From: Paramacrobiotus metropolitanus
Lineage: Eukaryota; Tardigrada; Eutardigrada; Parachela; Macrobiotidae
Length of the DNA: 64,000 bases
NCBI RefSeq assembly: GCF_019649055.1
Contig: NW_026570221.1
Location: 2,604,001-2,668,000, forward strand
Direction of reading: 5' to 3'
Every line of letters starts with the position of its first letter. Within the stretch, counting starts at the first letter, position 1. The position numbers were made by a program, and so were the translations under genes. The notes under the pieces are model-generated. The model was not told the DNA's origin, ran no database searches, and saw nothing but the letters and a program-made list of their open reading frames with translations. Below are positions 1-11,991 of this stretch, piece after piece.

Positions 1-925
1 GATCCATTTTACGCGGCTGCCAGTGCGCCGATCGATCCCCGCGACCGGAAACAATTTAATTTGGCCATGATGGACAAAAGGCTTGGAATAATACTGGACC
101 AGTCATACAAGGGCCTGGCGCAGAACAGAAAAACGTCTTCCTGCTTTGGCGTTAATTGAAACGAGACGTGCGCTTTTCAAATCGACGATAAACACATGGC
201 GAAGCGGTTAAGCGTGATGTCAATTCTAATTAGTGTATCACGGCCGCTGCGGATAGGGCGCCGGTGTGGCGTGATCAAGCCGGTAGCTGGCATTATTTAT
301 TAGGATCAATTTTTACGTTCGATGGTGTCTCCGAAAATTGACCTCGTTTATCGGAGGAAAAAATCTGGATTATCGATAAATTGATTATGCGAAAAATTTT
401 GCTAAGCTGTTTGTTTCGAAAGCCGTGCGTAGCTGGCTTCGTATTACTACACGAGTCTTTTTAGAGAATATTTACAAAAATAAAAAAGCTGAAATAAAAA
501 ATTAGACAACAGTAAAAGTGTTCATTATTATACCTAAAATTGCGCATAAAGCAGCTATTATTTGATATCATTTTAGCATGATTCAATAAACTAAAGATTG
601 CAGATCCCATACCTAAAACAAGGTAATTTTAATGTTAACTACGATAGCAGTTATTCTTCTTTAAATACCGAAAATTATGAGCGCTGTTTTTCGGCTAATA
701 CATTTTTCTTTAAAGCATTTCTTGCTCGATCTGTTTTTAATAAAAGCGCTACGATCGCCTAAGTACGTAATCGATCTTGCCTTATTTGTGGGGATGAAAA
801 CCATGCCTTCAGCTGTTGGCACATCCCTGTCAACGTATGCAAATCGTTTGCGTATACATAGCGCTAACCCACGCTGACACAATAGTGTATATAAATTGTG
901 TATACAGTATGTTTGGTAATCGCAG

Positions 926-2978
926 CACGCTCCGCCCGCGGCTACGACGACCAGGAGGCCTGCCGTTTCCACGTCGTCAACGAGACAACCGGCCTGTACG
1001 TGTCGCACTACTTCATGTGCAAGGCCCCCTTCCCGCCCTACTGCTGCGGTACGGATACCTTCAAGGAGTGCTGCCGGTGGACGCATTATGTTATCAACCG
1101 ATTCGGAGGCGGCAGCACCGGACTCGGGTGAGCAGAGGATAATAATCGTGCTCCGCAGAAATTTACGTCATAACTATTTTTGCCAAGTTATTGTCCCGCA
1201 AGAATGCTTAATAATGCTTGCCTTTCTAATCGCAGGCAGTATAAAAGAATTTCTAAATTCCTTCTGTTTGCTTTCTCAAAATTGCTTTTCTAGTATCACC
1301 TATTATTAGAACGGATTATTTATGTTCCAAGAAATCAATGAACTGCTTATAAATTTTTCAACTAAATACAACACACCTTAGGTTATCGGATTACTAAAAT
1401 GAGGTCACTTTCCAAGCATGCATGTCTCTAAGGTTTTCTGCTGACGCTTATTAATTTAAGACTGGTTTAGTTTAAAACAGAATTTTCTTGAAGTAAATTT
1501 ACATCTACATCTATTTATAAATTTTTCCAATAATTTTAATGACGTAGCGGATTTTTCATTTGGTAAATAAAAGTCTAACAGTAAGTGATTCTTCCGGCTC
1601 TAGATTATCAATTTAAAGCCGTTTGTTTATTTTGTTATATGTTGAAAGCGGATTACACAAAATAAATTTCTATTTAGTTTTTCAGGAAATTATTTGCTAG
1701 CGCCATTTAGCCGCTTTTTAATCCATGACGTACCATGACCTTTCGGACTATAATTACTCGAGTGTAAACCCTGCTAAATAATCTCCAATTCTTCAGGGAA
1801 TCATGTAATCATCGGGTGTGCGACGTCTTAATTATTCGCCTGCGCTTGCGTTGCATACTAACCGATGCCGGGTTTAATTGTTGCAGGGTGGGTCTGCTGG
1901 TTGGACTGGGATTTGTAAGTAAGCATTAAATCTTTGAAGACCGAGGAGTGCGCTATAACCGGCGCCGCTGATTACGAACTATCTACATGATCGGCGGAAT
2001 GCCGGTTCATAGAGACATTACACGTATCACAGCTGGAGCGTAATCGAGGCGGTAGTGTGGCGCAGTGGAGCGCGAAACGCGTGCCGATCCCGGCCGCCTG
2101 GCCGGAAGTCAAGCTGTGGCGCTGGGCCGTGCGGCACGAGTGCCGGGTTGCCGAGAACGCGGGCCACTTATGCCCAATGGCAACGCCTGGCGCTGACTAG
2201 GGTGCAATTTACAAACTGAGGAGTGCTAATCGAAATAGTAGATTTCCCATTTCAAGGCCGTTAGCGTTGCCACGGGATGTAAAACAGGGAACGGGTTCAC
2301 GTGATAATTTATTAATGGAGATTGCACTTTACTTACTTCTCACGTATTGATTTTATTTCCAAGATATTTTTTATTTTTTTAACAAATGCCAGAACCATTA
2401 CTGGGATTTTTTTAATTTTTAAGGGGCCTTTCTTTTTTGCACAAAAAAAATTACGGGATAATTAACTGACATTGTGTTTAGTGTTTCTTTTACGCAGTTG
2501 GTTATTTTCGCAGAGATTATCTTTATGCAAATACTGTATTTCAATTTTCTTGTCTCGCATCCGTTGCTGCAGTTGTTTATTATTATTTTCATTAGTTCAT
2601 TAATAAATCGATACTGTCTTATAAATAATTGTTAAACACTGCATTTTAATATTTAAGATAAAATACACATATTTCTGGAGGGCAACCATGAAAAATAGGC
2701 AGGCTTTAACAGCGCCCAAGAAAAAGTTCTTGCAGCAAACATCGAATCAGTACTTTGGTTGTTGATGGCAGTGTACAAAGTTTTCACCGTTTGCAATTCG
2801 CCGATTGATTGTTGTTTCATTTTTTTTAAATTTGTTGTTTTTGCAGCTCACTGCCTTTGTGATATTTTTGCTGGTCTGCCTGGTGTTCCGGTGTTGTGTG
2901 GTGTCGCGATGGAACCAGGCCAGCGAGCGGAGTACATCGACACCACAGAAACGTCTGCACGACAACGTGGCCATGTAG
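926..2978 (+). CDS. Shisa-like single-pass membrane protein (3' three exons; 5' end not found)
   Basis: Three exons join in phase: 926-1127, 1887-1914 (28 nt) and 2847-2978 (stop TAG). Each is bounded by a plain acceptor (cgcag, ttgcag, ttgcag), and the internal donors are gtgagc and gtaagt. The first exon encodes a cysteine-rich ectodomain with single Cys residues followed by YCCGTD and ECCRW, the paired-Cys pattern of Shisa-type domains. The microexon plus the start of the last exon form one transmembrane helix of about 28 residues (VGLLVGLGF joined to LTAFVIFLLVCLVF). A short cytoplasmic tail ends in DNVAM. AATAAA lies at 2984-2989. The first exon opens in phase 1, so an upstream exon carrying the signal peptide must exist; I could not identify it in 1-925 and it may lie outside the window. 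Shisa proteins act in receptor trafficking and as glutamate-receptor auxiliary subunits, but the exact subfamily is not determinable here. WBP1/VOPP1-type proteins are the alternative. Confidence 0.78.
1887..1914 (+). other. 28-nt microexon of the Shisa-like gene
   Basis: This exon is bounded by ttgttgcag and gtaagt. It completes the split Gly codon left by the exon ending at 1127 and ends in phase 0, so it encodes the first nine residues of the membrane helix (VGLLVGLGF). Without it the helix would be too short and the frame would shift. Confidence 0.75.
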
Positions 2979-2983
2979 AATGT

Positions 2984-2989
2984 AATAAA
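2984..2989 (+). promoter_or_regulatory. Poly(A) signal of the Shisa-like gene
   Basis: Canonical AATAAA five bases after the stop codon of the Shisa-like last exon. No other canonical signal is seen immediately downstream. Confidence 0.5.
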
Positions 2990-4525
2990 CGACCTTGATT
3001 TTGTCTTTACTAAATCGAAAGGAGACTGTCGTGATTGGACCAAAGCTCTTCGGTACATTATAAGCTGTTCTTTTGAATACGAGCGTTTTGTGCCCTTGAT
3101 TTGCGTGCGTTGCATTGTTAAGCTGACAGCCGTTAATCTTTCTAGAAATATTTCGCATAATAAATTAGTCTGTTGATCTTGAACAGCGGTGAAGCGCATG
3201 AAACTGCCGGCAATAAACAGTTGGTTTGTAATCGGTACCGGTTCCCATGAACTAAATGCCGGTCAATTTAAAAAATTTTAATTAAGAACGTAAGACAATG
3301 TTGTAGAAAATATTTGTACAGAAAATGTATAAGAAAAATATGTAAAAGGATCAAATTTAAAAAACAATTCGCCAGATCCTAAATTAAAACGATTTTGCAA
3401 AAGAAATTATGTTAATAATACAGAGAGATCACGGCAAAACGGGTTTAATAATGATTAAACACATCAAAAGATAACCGAAGAAAATTATTTAGTTTTGATG
3501 TTTAAAATTAGTTAATATGACAAATACTATGCAGTTAATAAAAATTACTCGTAATATAATATATGCATCAAATAGATATATTCATTAAAATTTTTATAAT
3601 TATATTTACAAAAAGTATTATTATTTAGTGGTATTCTTAATATCTGTTAAACTGCTTTATTATTAAGCACTGCAATGTTTCGTTGCTAGATATCAGCATA
3701 TCATTTTAATTAGATTTTCCACTTTAGTAATATTCCACTAGGAATACAAATTACGCCGAGGAACAAAATGTCGGTATAAGGTGTGACACAAGTTGTGCCG
3801 GTATTATGCAAGCAGGCGCGCCGGGAGATTTTTGTCTTGCCAGATGAAAATAAAGACTTCCGCTAGTATTACACAACACATTTTGCGAGGAAGACAACAA
3901 CAATACGATGTCGCGAACTTGCTAGTAACTCGTAATGGTCTTACAATTTTATTATCGAATCCTCTTGTTAACGAACAGCATCAACTGCAACACTTGGCAA
4001 AAGCAGCACGTCAGCCACAAGCGACAGCTGGAGAAAACACATTATACAATGAATAAAAATTATTAAAGCATAATCCGCTTAACACGTAACGTAATCGAGA
4101 CACGGATATTAATTGATACTGACGTTAAGATCGATGCACATTGTCGCGATAATTAGGTTAATTAATGCGCAGCTGCGGTTTTGTAGCGCAATTAAAACAC
4201 CCGGCGTTAAATTACGCTGTGGTTTTTTATTAACAACGAAGATGCTCGATATGCGGTTAAACAATTACGCCTGGCAGCGATTAACGGCCAAGTTATGCAG
4301 TTAATTACCATTTATTAGCATGGTTTCTCAACGGAAGCTGAATTCAGTCTCCACACAGTGCCGGGTGTTTGCGCAATAATTGTATGCAGAATTTCGCCAT
4401 CAGCGATTATATGGATTAATGGCCATGGCGGTCAACAAGAACAAGAGTTTTCGCGCATTTCTGCTGTCATTCGGTGTTTCACCTGGGATCGGAATTATCA
4501 GCTGCAGTGATTGTAGAAATTTATT
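2990..4525. other. AT-rich intergenic stretch, no gene seen
   Basis: Between the Shisa-like poly(A) signal and the start of the mucin-like gene. The DNA is AT-rich with only short shadow reading frames. The promoter of the downstream gene should lie in its 3' part, but I see no convincing TATA box or initiator. Confidence 0.5.
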
Positions 4526-7500
4526 ATGCGGTTAATTTTCCTGCTGGTTGGTGTTTGCGCGTACGGCGTCGCAGGCGGTACGTTTAAGCTGAATGAGGTC
4601 ATCCCGATAACAGTCCTTATAAATCGCTCCTGCGGTTCTTTTATTCAATGCCAAACTATTTTTGTTTTATGGCTTATATTTAATTTGTTATTATTTTAAT
4701 TACATTTAATTTCTAAGGTAATCGTTTATTTATTCGTTTATTTATTTCGTTTATTTATTTCGCTTGTTATTGCAGTGCACGGAGAATGCCGGGAAGTCCC
4801 TGATGACAGTAAGTACAAGTATAATTTAATCTAACATTTTATTTTAGACCTTAACCAAATATTATTTTAAACCTGTTTGAATTTCTACTTAATTTGAACA
4901 GCTCCGAAAGCTGCCGGGAGGTTATTAAATTACATGTATATATTTAGTGGTTTAGTGGTATTTGAAACAAATGTATTACGGCATCTTTAAATTAAATACC
5001 GCCACTGCACCATACTTCTCTGTTCTTTTACATGTACAACTTTTTAATCGTCCCTAGGAACAGTGCCCCTACCTAACATATACTCCTTTGTAACATTCAG
5101 AAAGACGCTCCAGGAACAGAGGGTTTACTTAGTACTCGTACAGATGTTTCACTATATCTGTATGTCGTAAAGGTTGGCGGTGTGTAGCAATTCAGGCCGC
5201 TATTTTTCTTTTATTGTAACTTACGCCTTCGATGCCGGTCCCGGCATCGGGCTGGACCGGCATCGGGCTTGCCAGCGGTGTGAGCAATCTGGCCGGCCAC
5301 ACCATCGATCGCCGGCATCGGTGCCAATTCGGCGCGGCGCGGGTGAAGTGCCCCCCGCATTTAACTAATATCGAAATTCAATTTCAGTTTCATTAGCAAT
5401 ATAAATTATTTTTCATTATTGTTATTCCTGTAGTATTTCATGTCTCTTAAACTTTGGTGTAGAAAGCGTGACCGGTGGGCAAGATGCGGCGGGCTCCCAG
5501 ACCAAGTGGGCAGATGAGAAGGGCAACCCTTGCGAACCGGCTGAATCAACCGAGGCACCAGCCGACGCAGCCACGGACGCGGCAACCGACAGCGCCACCG
5601 AAGCCGCTAACGACACTGCTACCGAAACCACAACCGAAACTGCTACCGAAACCGCCACTGAATCTGCCACCGAAGCCGGTAGGTACTTGCTGAATATATT
5701 CTTTAGCTTTTTTTTCTTTCGCTTACTAAAATTATATAAAACGAAGACGCAAACCTGTCAAGTAAACGCGCTGTTTTTGCAGCAACAGAAGCCGGTACGT
5801 AACACAAGTTTCGTAATCAATCAAAACCGTCAACGTGTCAATATGTCCGACAGCAGTCGCAGTATCGGCGAAGAAACCTACCGGAATAATCACCCATACT
5901 ATAACCATGACGTACACCAGCGATGCACAACGCGATGCGCTGCTGCAGAAGATTCTGGCCATCTGGAAGATTGTCATTACCAGTAAAGCTTCTTTTTGAA
6001 AAATTCTGCATTTCATTTCAGTATGGTTGTTAATGTTGCGGTTAATTTGCTTGTAGCGCAATTCAAGGGTTCGGATGTCAGTATTAAATTTGTCAGCGCG
6101 AAACCCGGCGCGACGGCTAATTCCAAGACTGTCACGTACACTATCTCCTTCGCTGGACCCAAGCTCGATACACAACTGGTGCTGCAAAAATTCAAAACCC
6201 AGTTTAGTTCCAGCAAGATTGAGGGCGTGACGCTGACTGAAGACACGCCCACAACCAGTAAGAATCAGTAGTCGAAAGTCGCAGTAATCAGAGTTTCTTA
6301 ACCTTATTTCGCAAAAAAACTGAGAAAATTTATTAGACTAATTTTTTATTTAAATTCATCAAGTTAAAAAATCGGTTTAAAAAAATTAAAATTGCCGTTT
6401 TTCCAGCAAAAAAAACGTTTTCATTGGACTAACATTTTTTTCATAATTTTTCCTCAAGAAAAAACGCATTTGTCAAATAAATTTGTGACAGGCACCAGCA
6501 AAGTCGCCGTTGGTCCGCCGACCATGAAGACCCTGCGTCACACCATCTTGATTCGCTATGCGACACCGCAGCAACGCGAAAACCTGATGAAACTCGTCAT
6601 GAAACTGTGGAGCACCGTTCTCAGTTAGTCAACGCTTTAATTCGTTCTACTGAGTTTTGAGATCTGATTCGGGGTACTTGCAGCGACCTACTATCAGGCA
6701 TCAGAAGTGAACTATAACTTCATCAGCGACGCACCAACTGATATGAAAGGCTACAAAGCGGTGACATACGATGTGCTCTTCACCACCACACTGCAGACCA
6801 TCAACATCCAGGACATTCAGCTGAAATTCCAGGCCCAGTATCAAATTAAAAAGGTCCCGGGTACCATGCTGCTGGAAGGCAGTCCTTCTCTTACCGGTAC
6901 ATGTTGGCCATTTTTCAAATACAAAAAAAAGATGAAGACAAAATTATTATAAAAAAATGTATATCAGTAATGCATAGTTATATGTGTTTACTTTTAAAAA
7001 TCCAGAATAAATATTACTTAGATAAATCTAATTACAACCAAGTGTGGCGTGACCTTTAGAAATACCCGGAACAGACAGTTTTTATATCGAATAAAATACC
7101 AATAAAATTTATGAAAATTTGTGACTTTTGAATAGAAGCGAATTTGATAGCATTAACACATAAAAAATGTTCCAACAACAATTTATAAAAAAGATGCGAT
7201 GTGACCTTTAACAGGTAACGTTAAGATCGAGAACCAAACCATCATCCATACCATCATTATGAAGTATGAGACGGAAGACCAGCGCGATACCATCTTGAAA
7301 ATGATCCTGGATGTATGGAGGCTTGTCCTGTGTAAGCTCTTTGGTTAATCAGTCAATTTTTAATTATTAGAATAATAGAACTGACTTTTTTGGTTTGCAG
7401 TGAAATTCGGCGTCAAGGATGTCCGCGTGGAGTATGTGGACGAAAAGCAACAGAAGATTAGCTCGGCCAAGATTATCACCTACAAAATTATCTATATGGG

Positions 7501-8737
7501 AAAGAAGGTGAAGGTCAGCTATAAAGTCTTGCTGGACATGTTTGCGGCGCAATTTAAAATCCATTCAGTTACCGGTGTTACGCTGCTGACGGATATCGCC
7601 ACCGCTTTAAGTAAACTACCTCCCTATTACATATTACGATTATTAAAGAAATCGGCTAATTTGACATCATTATCTTTTTCGGCAATATTATCTAGGTACG
7701 CACACCGTCACACAGAGTTTATTAAATACGCTGGGCATCAGCTACACAACCGAGGAGCAACGCGATGAAAAACTGCAGCAAATTCTGCAAATATGGACGG
7801 TGATTCTCGGTTCGTACAGTATTTCGAATGTCGGCACCATCGCATGGTAAATATCGAAAGGCGACCTTCTAATAAATTACAGCCCAGTATGGCTACAAGA
7901 ATCCTCGCATCACGGTGGTCAGCGAAGAACCCGTACCCACCAAGATCCTCAAATACAAGATCGAGTACGAAGGCGACGCCATTAGCAACGTTACCGATGA
8001 GTTCAACGCCGAGTTCGGCATCAATCTTTTCCCGAATATCATGTTGGTCGAAGGCAGCAAAGGTACCAAAAGCAGCTACATACAACTCAAGAAATTATTC
8101 CCTTTCCGTCGGAGAGAGGAAATATTGCCCGAAACTGGTTGTTTCGATAATGATTGTTAATAAAATACTATATTCCACAGAAGTGAACACCACCACCCAA
8201 CCACCGCCCACAACCACCACCAAAGTCTCCATCGCGACACCGAGACGCAAACCGACCACCACCACAACCGAAGCGCCTCCTCCCGACACCGAAGCCCCAT
8301 CGCCACCTCCCGAAACCGAGGCCCCCACTACTACTCCGACGGAAGCGCCACCGCCTCCGGATACTGAAGCGCCGACCACCACGGAAGCGCCACCACCTCC
8401 AGATACCGAAGCACCAACCACCACGGAAGCCCCACCGCCGGACACCGAAGCCCCCACCACGACCGGAGCGCCTCCTCCACCCTACCCGACACCGGCGCCC
8501 CCGAAGTCTACTCCCAAGAAGACACCAGCTCCACCAAAGCCCACGGTGAAACCTACACCGAAACCGCCAGCACCGACTCCGAAACCCCCGGCTCCGACAC
8601 CGAAGCCACCGGGTCCGACGGCGAAACCGACACCGGCGAAGACCCCGGCGCCGCCACCCAAGACACCGGCTCCGCCACCCAACCCCCGTCCGACGGTACC
8701 GCGTGGCCGCCGCCGTACGGTGTTCGATCGCAAATAA
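4526..8737 (+). CDS. Secreted modular mucin-like protein with four repeated two-exon domains (13 exons, 721 aa)
   Basis: Thirteen exons join in phase: 4526-4577, 4776-4808, 5463-5678, 5783-5794, 5854-5982, 6057-6257, 6492-6623, 6684-6896, 7215-7331, 7401-7610, 7696-7809, 7883-8062 and 8181-8737. All twelve introns are phase 1. The protein starts with a signal peptide (MRLIFLLVGVCAYGVAG), so it is secreted. Residues 50-104 are rich in Ala, Thr and Glu. Four modules follow (about 105-214, 215-329, 330-438, 439-536). In each, one exon gives a strand and a helix ending in an IW/LW-V-hydrophobic motif (DAQRDALLQKIL, QQRENLMKLVM, DQRDTILKMIL, EQRDEKLQQIL). The next exon gives strand-strand-helix-strand ending GVTL, GTML or NIML. 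The predicted order beta-alpha-beta-beta-alpha-beta resembles a SEA-like ferredoxin fold, but no GSVVV-type cleavage site is visible; this is inference. Residues 537-700 are a Pro/Thr stalk with repeated TEAPPP and DTEAP units, likely O-glycosylated, followed by a basic tail ending TVFDRK. I do not recognise the exact family. Confidence 0.85.
5225..5365. repeat. GC-rich island with inverted GATGCCGG motifs inside intron 2
   Basis: A sharply GC-rich patch in an otherwise AT-rich intron of the mucin-like gene. It contains GATGCCGG-tc-CCGGCATC (5231-5248) and three further CCGGCATCGG-type copies up to about 5320. It does not fit the exon phase pattern as a coding exon, so I treat it as repeat DNA. 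Confidence 0.35.
5783..5794 (+). other. 12-nt microexon of the mucin-like gene
   Basis: The exon CAACAGAAGCCG lies between ctgtttttgcag and gtacgt. It enters and leaves in phase 1 and adds Ala-Thr-Glu-Ala, exactly extending the Ala-Thr-Glu pattern that ends the preceding exon. Skipping it also keeps frame, so it could be alternatively included. Confidence 0.7.
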
Positions 8738-8877
8738 GCCGAGGATTCGTTTGCGCGTTGGTATTAATTTTCTCGTTTCCTAAACTTTTTTGTCTGTCTT
8801 GTTAAGGGGTTCAAACTTTATTTTGGAAATGTGCCGATCAATTCACGGCATAGCAGTCGTTATTCAGTTTAATGTTC

Positions 8878-8896
8878 AATAAAACTGCACAATAAA
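8878..8896 (+). promoter_or_regulatory. Two poly(A) signals of the mucin-like gene
   Basis: AATAAA occurs at 8878-8883 and 8891-8896, about 140-160 bases after the stop codon of the mucin-like gene and ahead of any other recognised exon. Confidence 0.6.
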
Positions 8897-8899
8897 AAA

Positions 8900-10177
8900 G
8901 CTAATGCCACTACACCGCACTATAAAACACTAAAGTAGTCACTACAGGACACCACATAATTTGACTAATGGTACTACAATGGACGCCAAAATTGTCTTAC
9001 ACTTATGTAATCACAAAACGCGCGCAACCAAGCACTTTTCTGTACTCAAACAGCCAAATTTTTTACTGGCCATCGGCCTGCTGACATTTACACTTACACC
9101 TTGCGCATTTCCCAACGAAAACCATCGAACAATATCTCAAGCGAATGAGAAAAAAATTTCAAGAATTTTGATACCAAATAAAAGTTGTTCTTTATAAGAT
9201 CTAAGAGACAATCGAGGCATCTAAAGTTTCTCGTAGACATAGCACAGGTTTTGCATCCGCGGTTTGGTTTCAGTTTTCACACACAAATCGTGTGCTTTGC
9301 CTACGACAAACTAAAATGGCTCGATTTTATTCGAGATCGCATGAAGGATGATCTGTTTAATATCGAAATTCTTGAAATTTTTTTGCCTTTCGTTTGAGAT
9401 ATCGCTTGATGGTTTTCGCTGGGAAATGCGCCAGGAACAAGTGTTCGTATTCTTGCGCGTTTCCTGTTTATTGGTCATTTGGTCCTGGCCATTTATTTTT
9501 ATTGGTCATTCGGTCCCGGACCGAATGTAAGACAATTTTGACTTCCATTGTACATTTGAATCGTTTGACTTCTCTTTCATTTATACTACAAACTACAGTT
9601 GGCTATTGGCACTGCTGTCCATGCAATCAACTGACTTCCGGTCGAAAACATACCAAATGCTGAAGCTACTACACAAGTGATTCGAATGTACGAGTTAGTT
9701 ATAAAATTAATGTTAAATTAAGTGATAAATCAATGTAAGTTTATCCTTATAACGAGAATGTTAGTAATGTTAGAATGTCAGTACATGGTAAAGACACTAC
9801 AAAAGGGACTTATTGTTAGTTACAGCGGAAATGTTAGTACAGTAGGATCTGACGCTTTCGCCATGATCCCATTGACACGAGGAGATGGGGTTATCAAGCC
9901 GCTCATAAGCCCTATGGGGGTCGATACAAATTTGATAATTACGGTATGCCGACTTAGATCGACCATGCGCAAAGTGTACTGCGACAAATTTTCCTGTAAT
10001 TTGTAATCAAATCCGTAATTAGATTTTTAATTTTGTTGGTCATTGAATCCGGGAATTACCTGCAGCGAATCATTAATAAAATAAATATTGTTAATTGATC
10101 ACTAATAAATTAGAGTGCTGTAGTGCAATTAATAGACTCCAGTGTATGCGCACAACAGTCAATTAATTAGTCTACAG
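8900..10177. other. Intergenic stretch between mucin-like gene and its decayed copy
   Basis: I find no module exon of the mucin-like family here. A short imperfect direct repeat built on ttattggtcatttggtcc lies near 9470-9525, with a weaker echo near 10035. The open frames here are short and have no family resemblance. Confidence 0.45.
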
Positions 10178-10351
10178 AGGATGTTTCCGCCAACAACTGG
10201 AAGCGAACCGACCACCACCAGCGCCGAGAACGCAGTCACGGGCTCCAACGCTGCACCGGGGAAGACCCCGTCCAAGATGCCGGCTCCACCATTCAGCACC
10301 CGCCCAACTGTTGGGCGTGGCCACCGCCCTACGACGTCCGATCGCAAATAA
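10178..10351 (+). pseudogene. Partial copy of the mucin-like last exon
   Basis: After the acceptor tctacag the reading frame gives PTTT-, KTPSKMPAPP-, RPTVGRGH- and SDRK-stop. This parallels the end of the upstream 13-exon gene (KTPAPPP, RPTVPRGRRR, FDRK-stop). The long TEAPPP stalk is almost entirely missing. No signal-peptide or module exons are seen between the two genes, so this is most likely a remnant of a tandem duplication. It could instead be an alternative last exon of the upstream gene or part of a collapsed paralogue. The frame is intact over 57 codons. Confidence 0.6.
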
Positions 10352-11991
10352 ACGGAATACACGAAAAATATTCCGAAATTGGCGCAGAAAAATTTCAAGC
10401 CAACTTACAGCATAGCCTCTTAAATATTATTCCTAATGATATCTTTCCAGTCTTCTCTTTTTAAAAATGAGTCGTATCTCAACGTTGAGCTGTTAAAAAA
10501 ATTTCCGGTAACTAACAGCATTTTATGATTATTGCTTATTAAAAAGGTCAAAAAACGATTGTGAATTAACGCTCAATTTGCAATGTGTATCTGTCCACAT
10601 TATGCTACCTGTTCTGCAGCCTGCGTTGTACGTGAGCGTGCGTGTATATTTGTTCTGCAGGTAGTAGATTAAAATCGCCCACGCATGACGTAGGCTTAAT
10701 ATTAAGAAATCAGTGGGGAGCCCATTCAGCTTGCACGGCTTCTTCATTAATCTTTCATATATGCACTGCGCATGCCGAGAGCCGAACATATCACCGGCAG
10801 ATCACATGAACATCATGAGCCAATTATAACAAATCTTTACAAGAAATTAATCCTCCTTCGTGCTTCCTTTGACAATTGACACGACTGGTATGGAGCTGTT
10901 TCACCAAATTTTTACTGATGTGATTTCACGCTTTCCATACCGGCTACGGAGTGACTTGTTTTAAAAAAAATTGCCAAGTTTTCATTGAGGCTAAGTCGCC
11001 GAATGTAGCACGCTTCCAGAATAAGAGTGCTTGATTCCTAATGACTGCTTGATTAATCTTCTTAGTAATCGATCGACGCCAATATTTTTTGGGTTATTCG
11101 TTCTGTTTGTCGCGGTGGAAACTTCGGCTCGCGTTAAGGTGAGGCCCACCATTACGGAAGGTAATCTCCATAAGGGTTGAAAATGTAGACTGACCGTTTC
11201 ACATTTCTTTTTTGTCTAATGCGTTCTAGCAGCTTTACGATGGGATTTCGACTAACTTTTATAAAAAGCGAGAGGAAAGCTGCACTGTACTAAGCAAGCC
11301 GGAAGTAACAACATCGGCGAATCCTATGCGACAGAGATGGTCAGATAACATGGATCAACAATAATATTAGCCACCGTCACCGCACTGAAAGGATCAACAC
11401 GCTACGTAAAGCGTTTTTGGATTGAGAGAGCGGATCATACCAGATGAACTGGGATGATTGGCTGCTAACGTCATCCACAGCGGACGATAATTAATATACT
11501 CCAGGCTTCAGCTAATCACCAGGGTTAACGCGTACTCAACAATTCACAATCAGCGTAGACCATAAACTTCGAAAATATCCTGTTTTCGTCATTTTATTAC
11601 GCGAGGCGCTTGGTGAGAGTCTGGCTTACCTGCCGCTCCTTTGGGTAAGCCTAGAGCAAACATTTATAGGCGTCCTTATTCCTCCATTCAAAGACCCATG
11701 CAGGCTGCATTTTCTCAGCTTTGGGATTCAAAAAAACGCCTACGTTTCAGCCCGAATTACTGACAACGCCGGGTACAACGACAGTCTACGGGGACATTTT
11801 TAAGACGCTTACAGCCTGAAACGTAAACCGAGAGGAAAGCGTGACTGCGCTAAATTTTGACACATCACTAAATAGGCATTAAACACTGCGAACACGCCCA
11901 ATTTGGTCCTGGTGTACCGAGTTGTCCGATCTGAAGGATTTGGTTAAACTGAATTTATTAGTGATCCCTTTTTTTTCTCTGCAAAAAGAGC
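10352..11991. other. Intergenic stretch upstream of the first GPCR gene
   Basis: No supported gene. The short motif GAGAGGAAAGC recurs at about 11269 and 11831 within similar contexts, suggesting an old local duplication. The region just before 11992 is pyrimidine-rich (tttttttctct). Confidence 0.4.

Noticed and set aside
2050-2200. tRNA or SINE suggested by tggcgcagtgg
   Set aside because: It resembles an A-box, but no B-box lies at a suitable distance. It is only a GC-rich patch within an intron of the Shisa-like gene.
5995-6056. Alternative acceptor ttcatttcag at about 6000-6031 for exon 6 of the mucin-like gene
   Set aside because: Using it leads to an in-frame stop before the conserved module. 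The acceptor at 6056 keeps phase 1 and the module intact.
8961-9197. Short secreted protein suggested by a hydrophobic run (LLAIGLLTFTL)
   Set aside because: The hydrophobic run starts about 36 residues in, the frame has no recognisable continuation, and flanking splice sites are not convincing.
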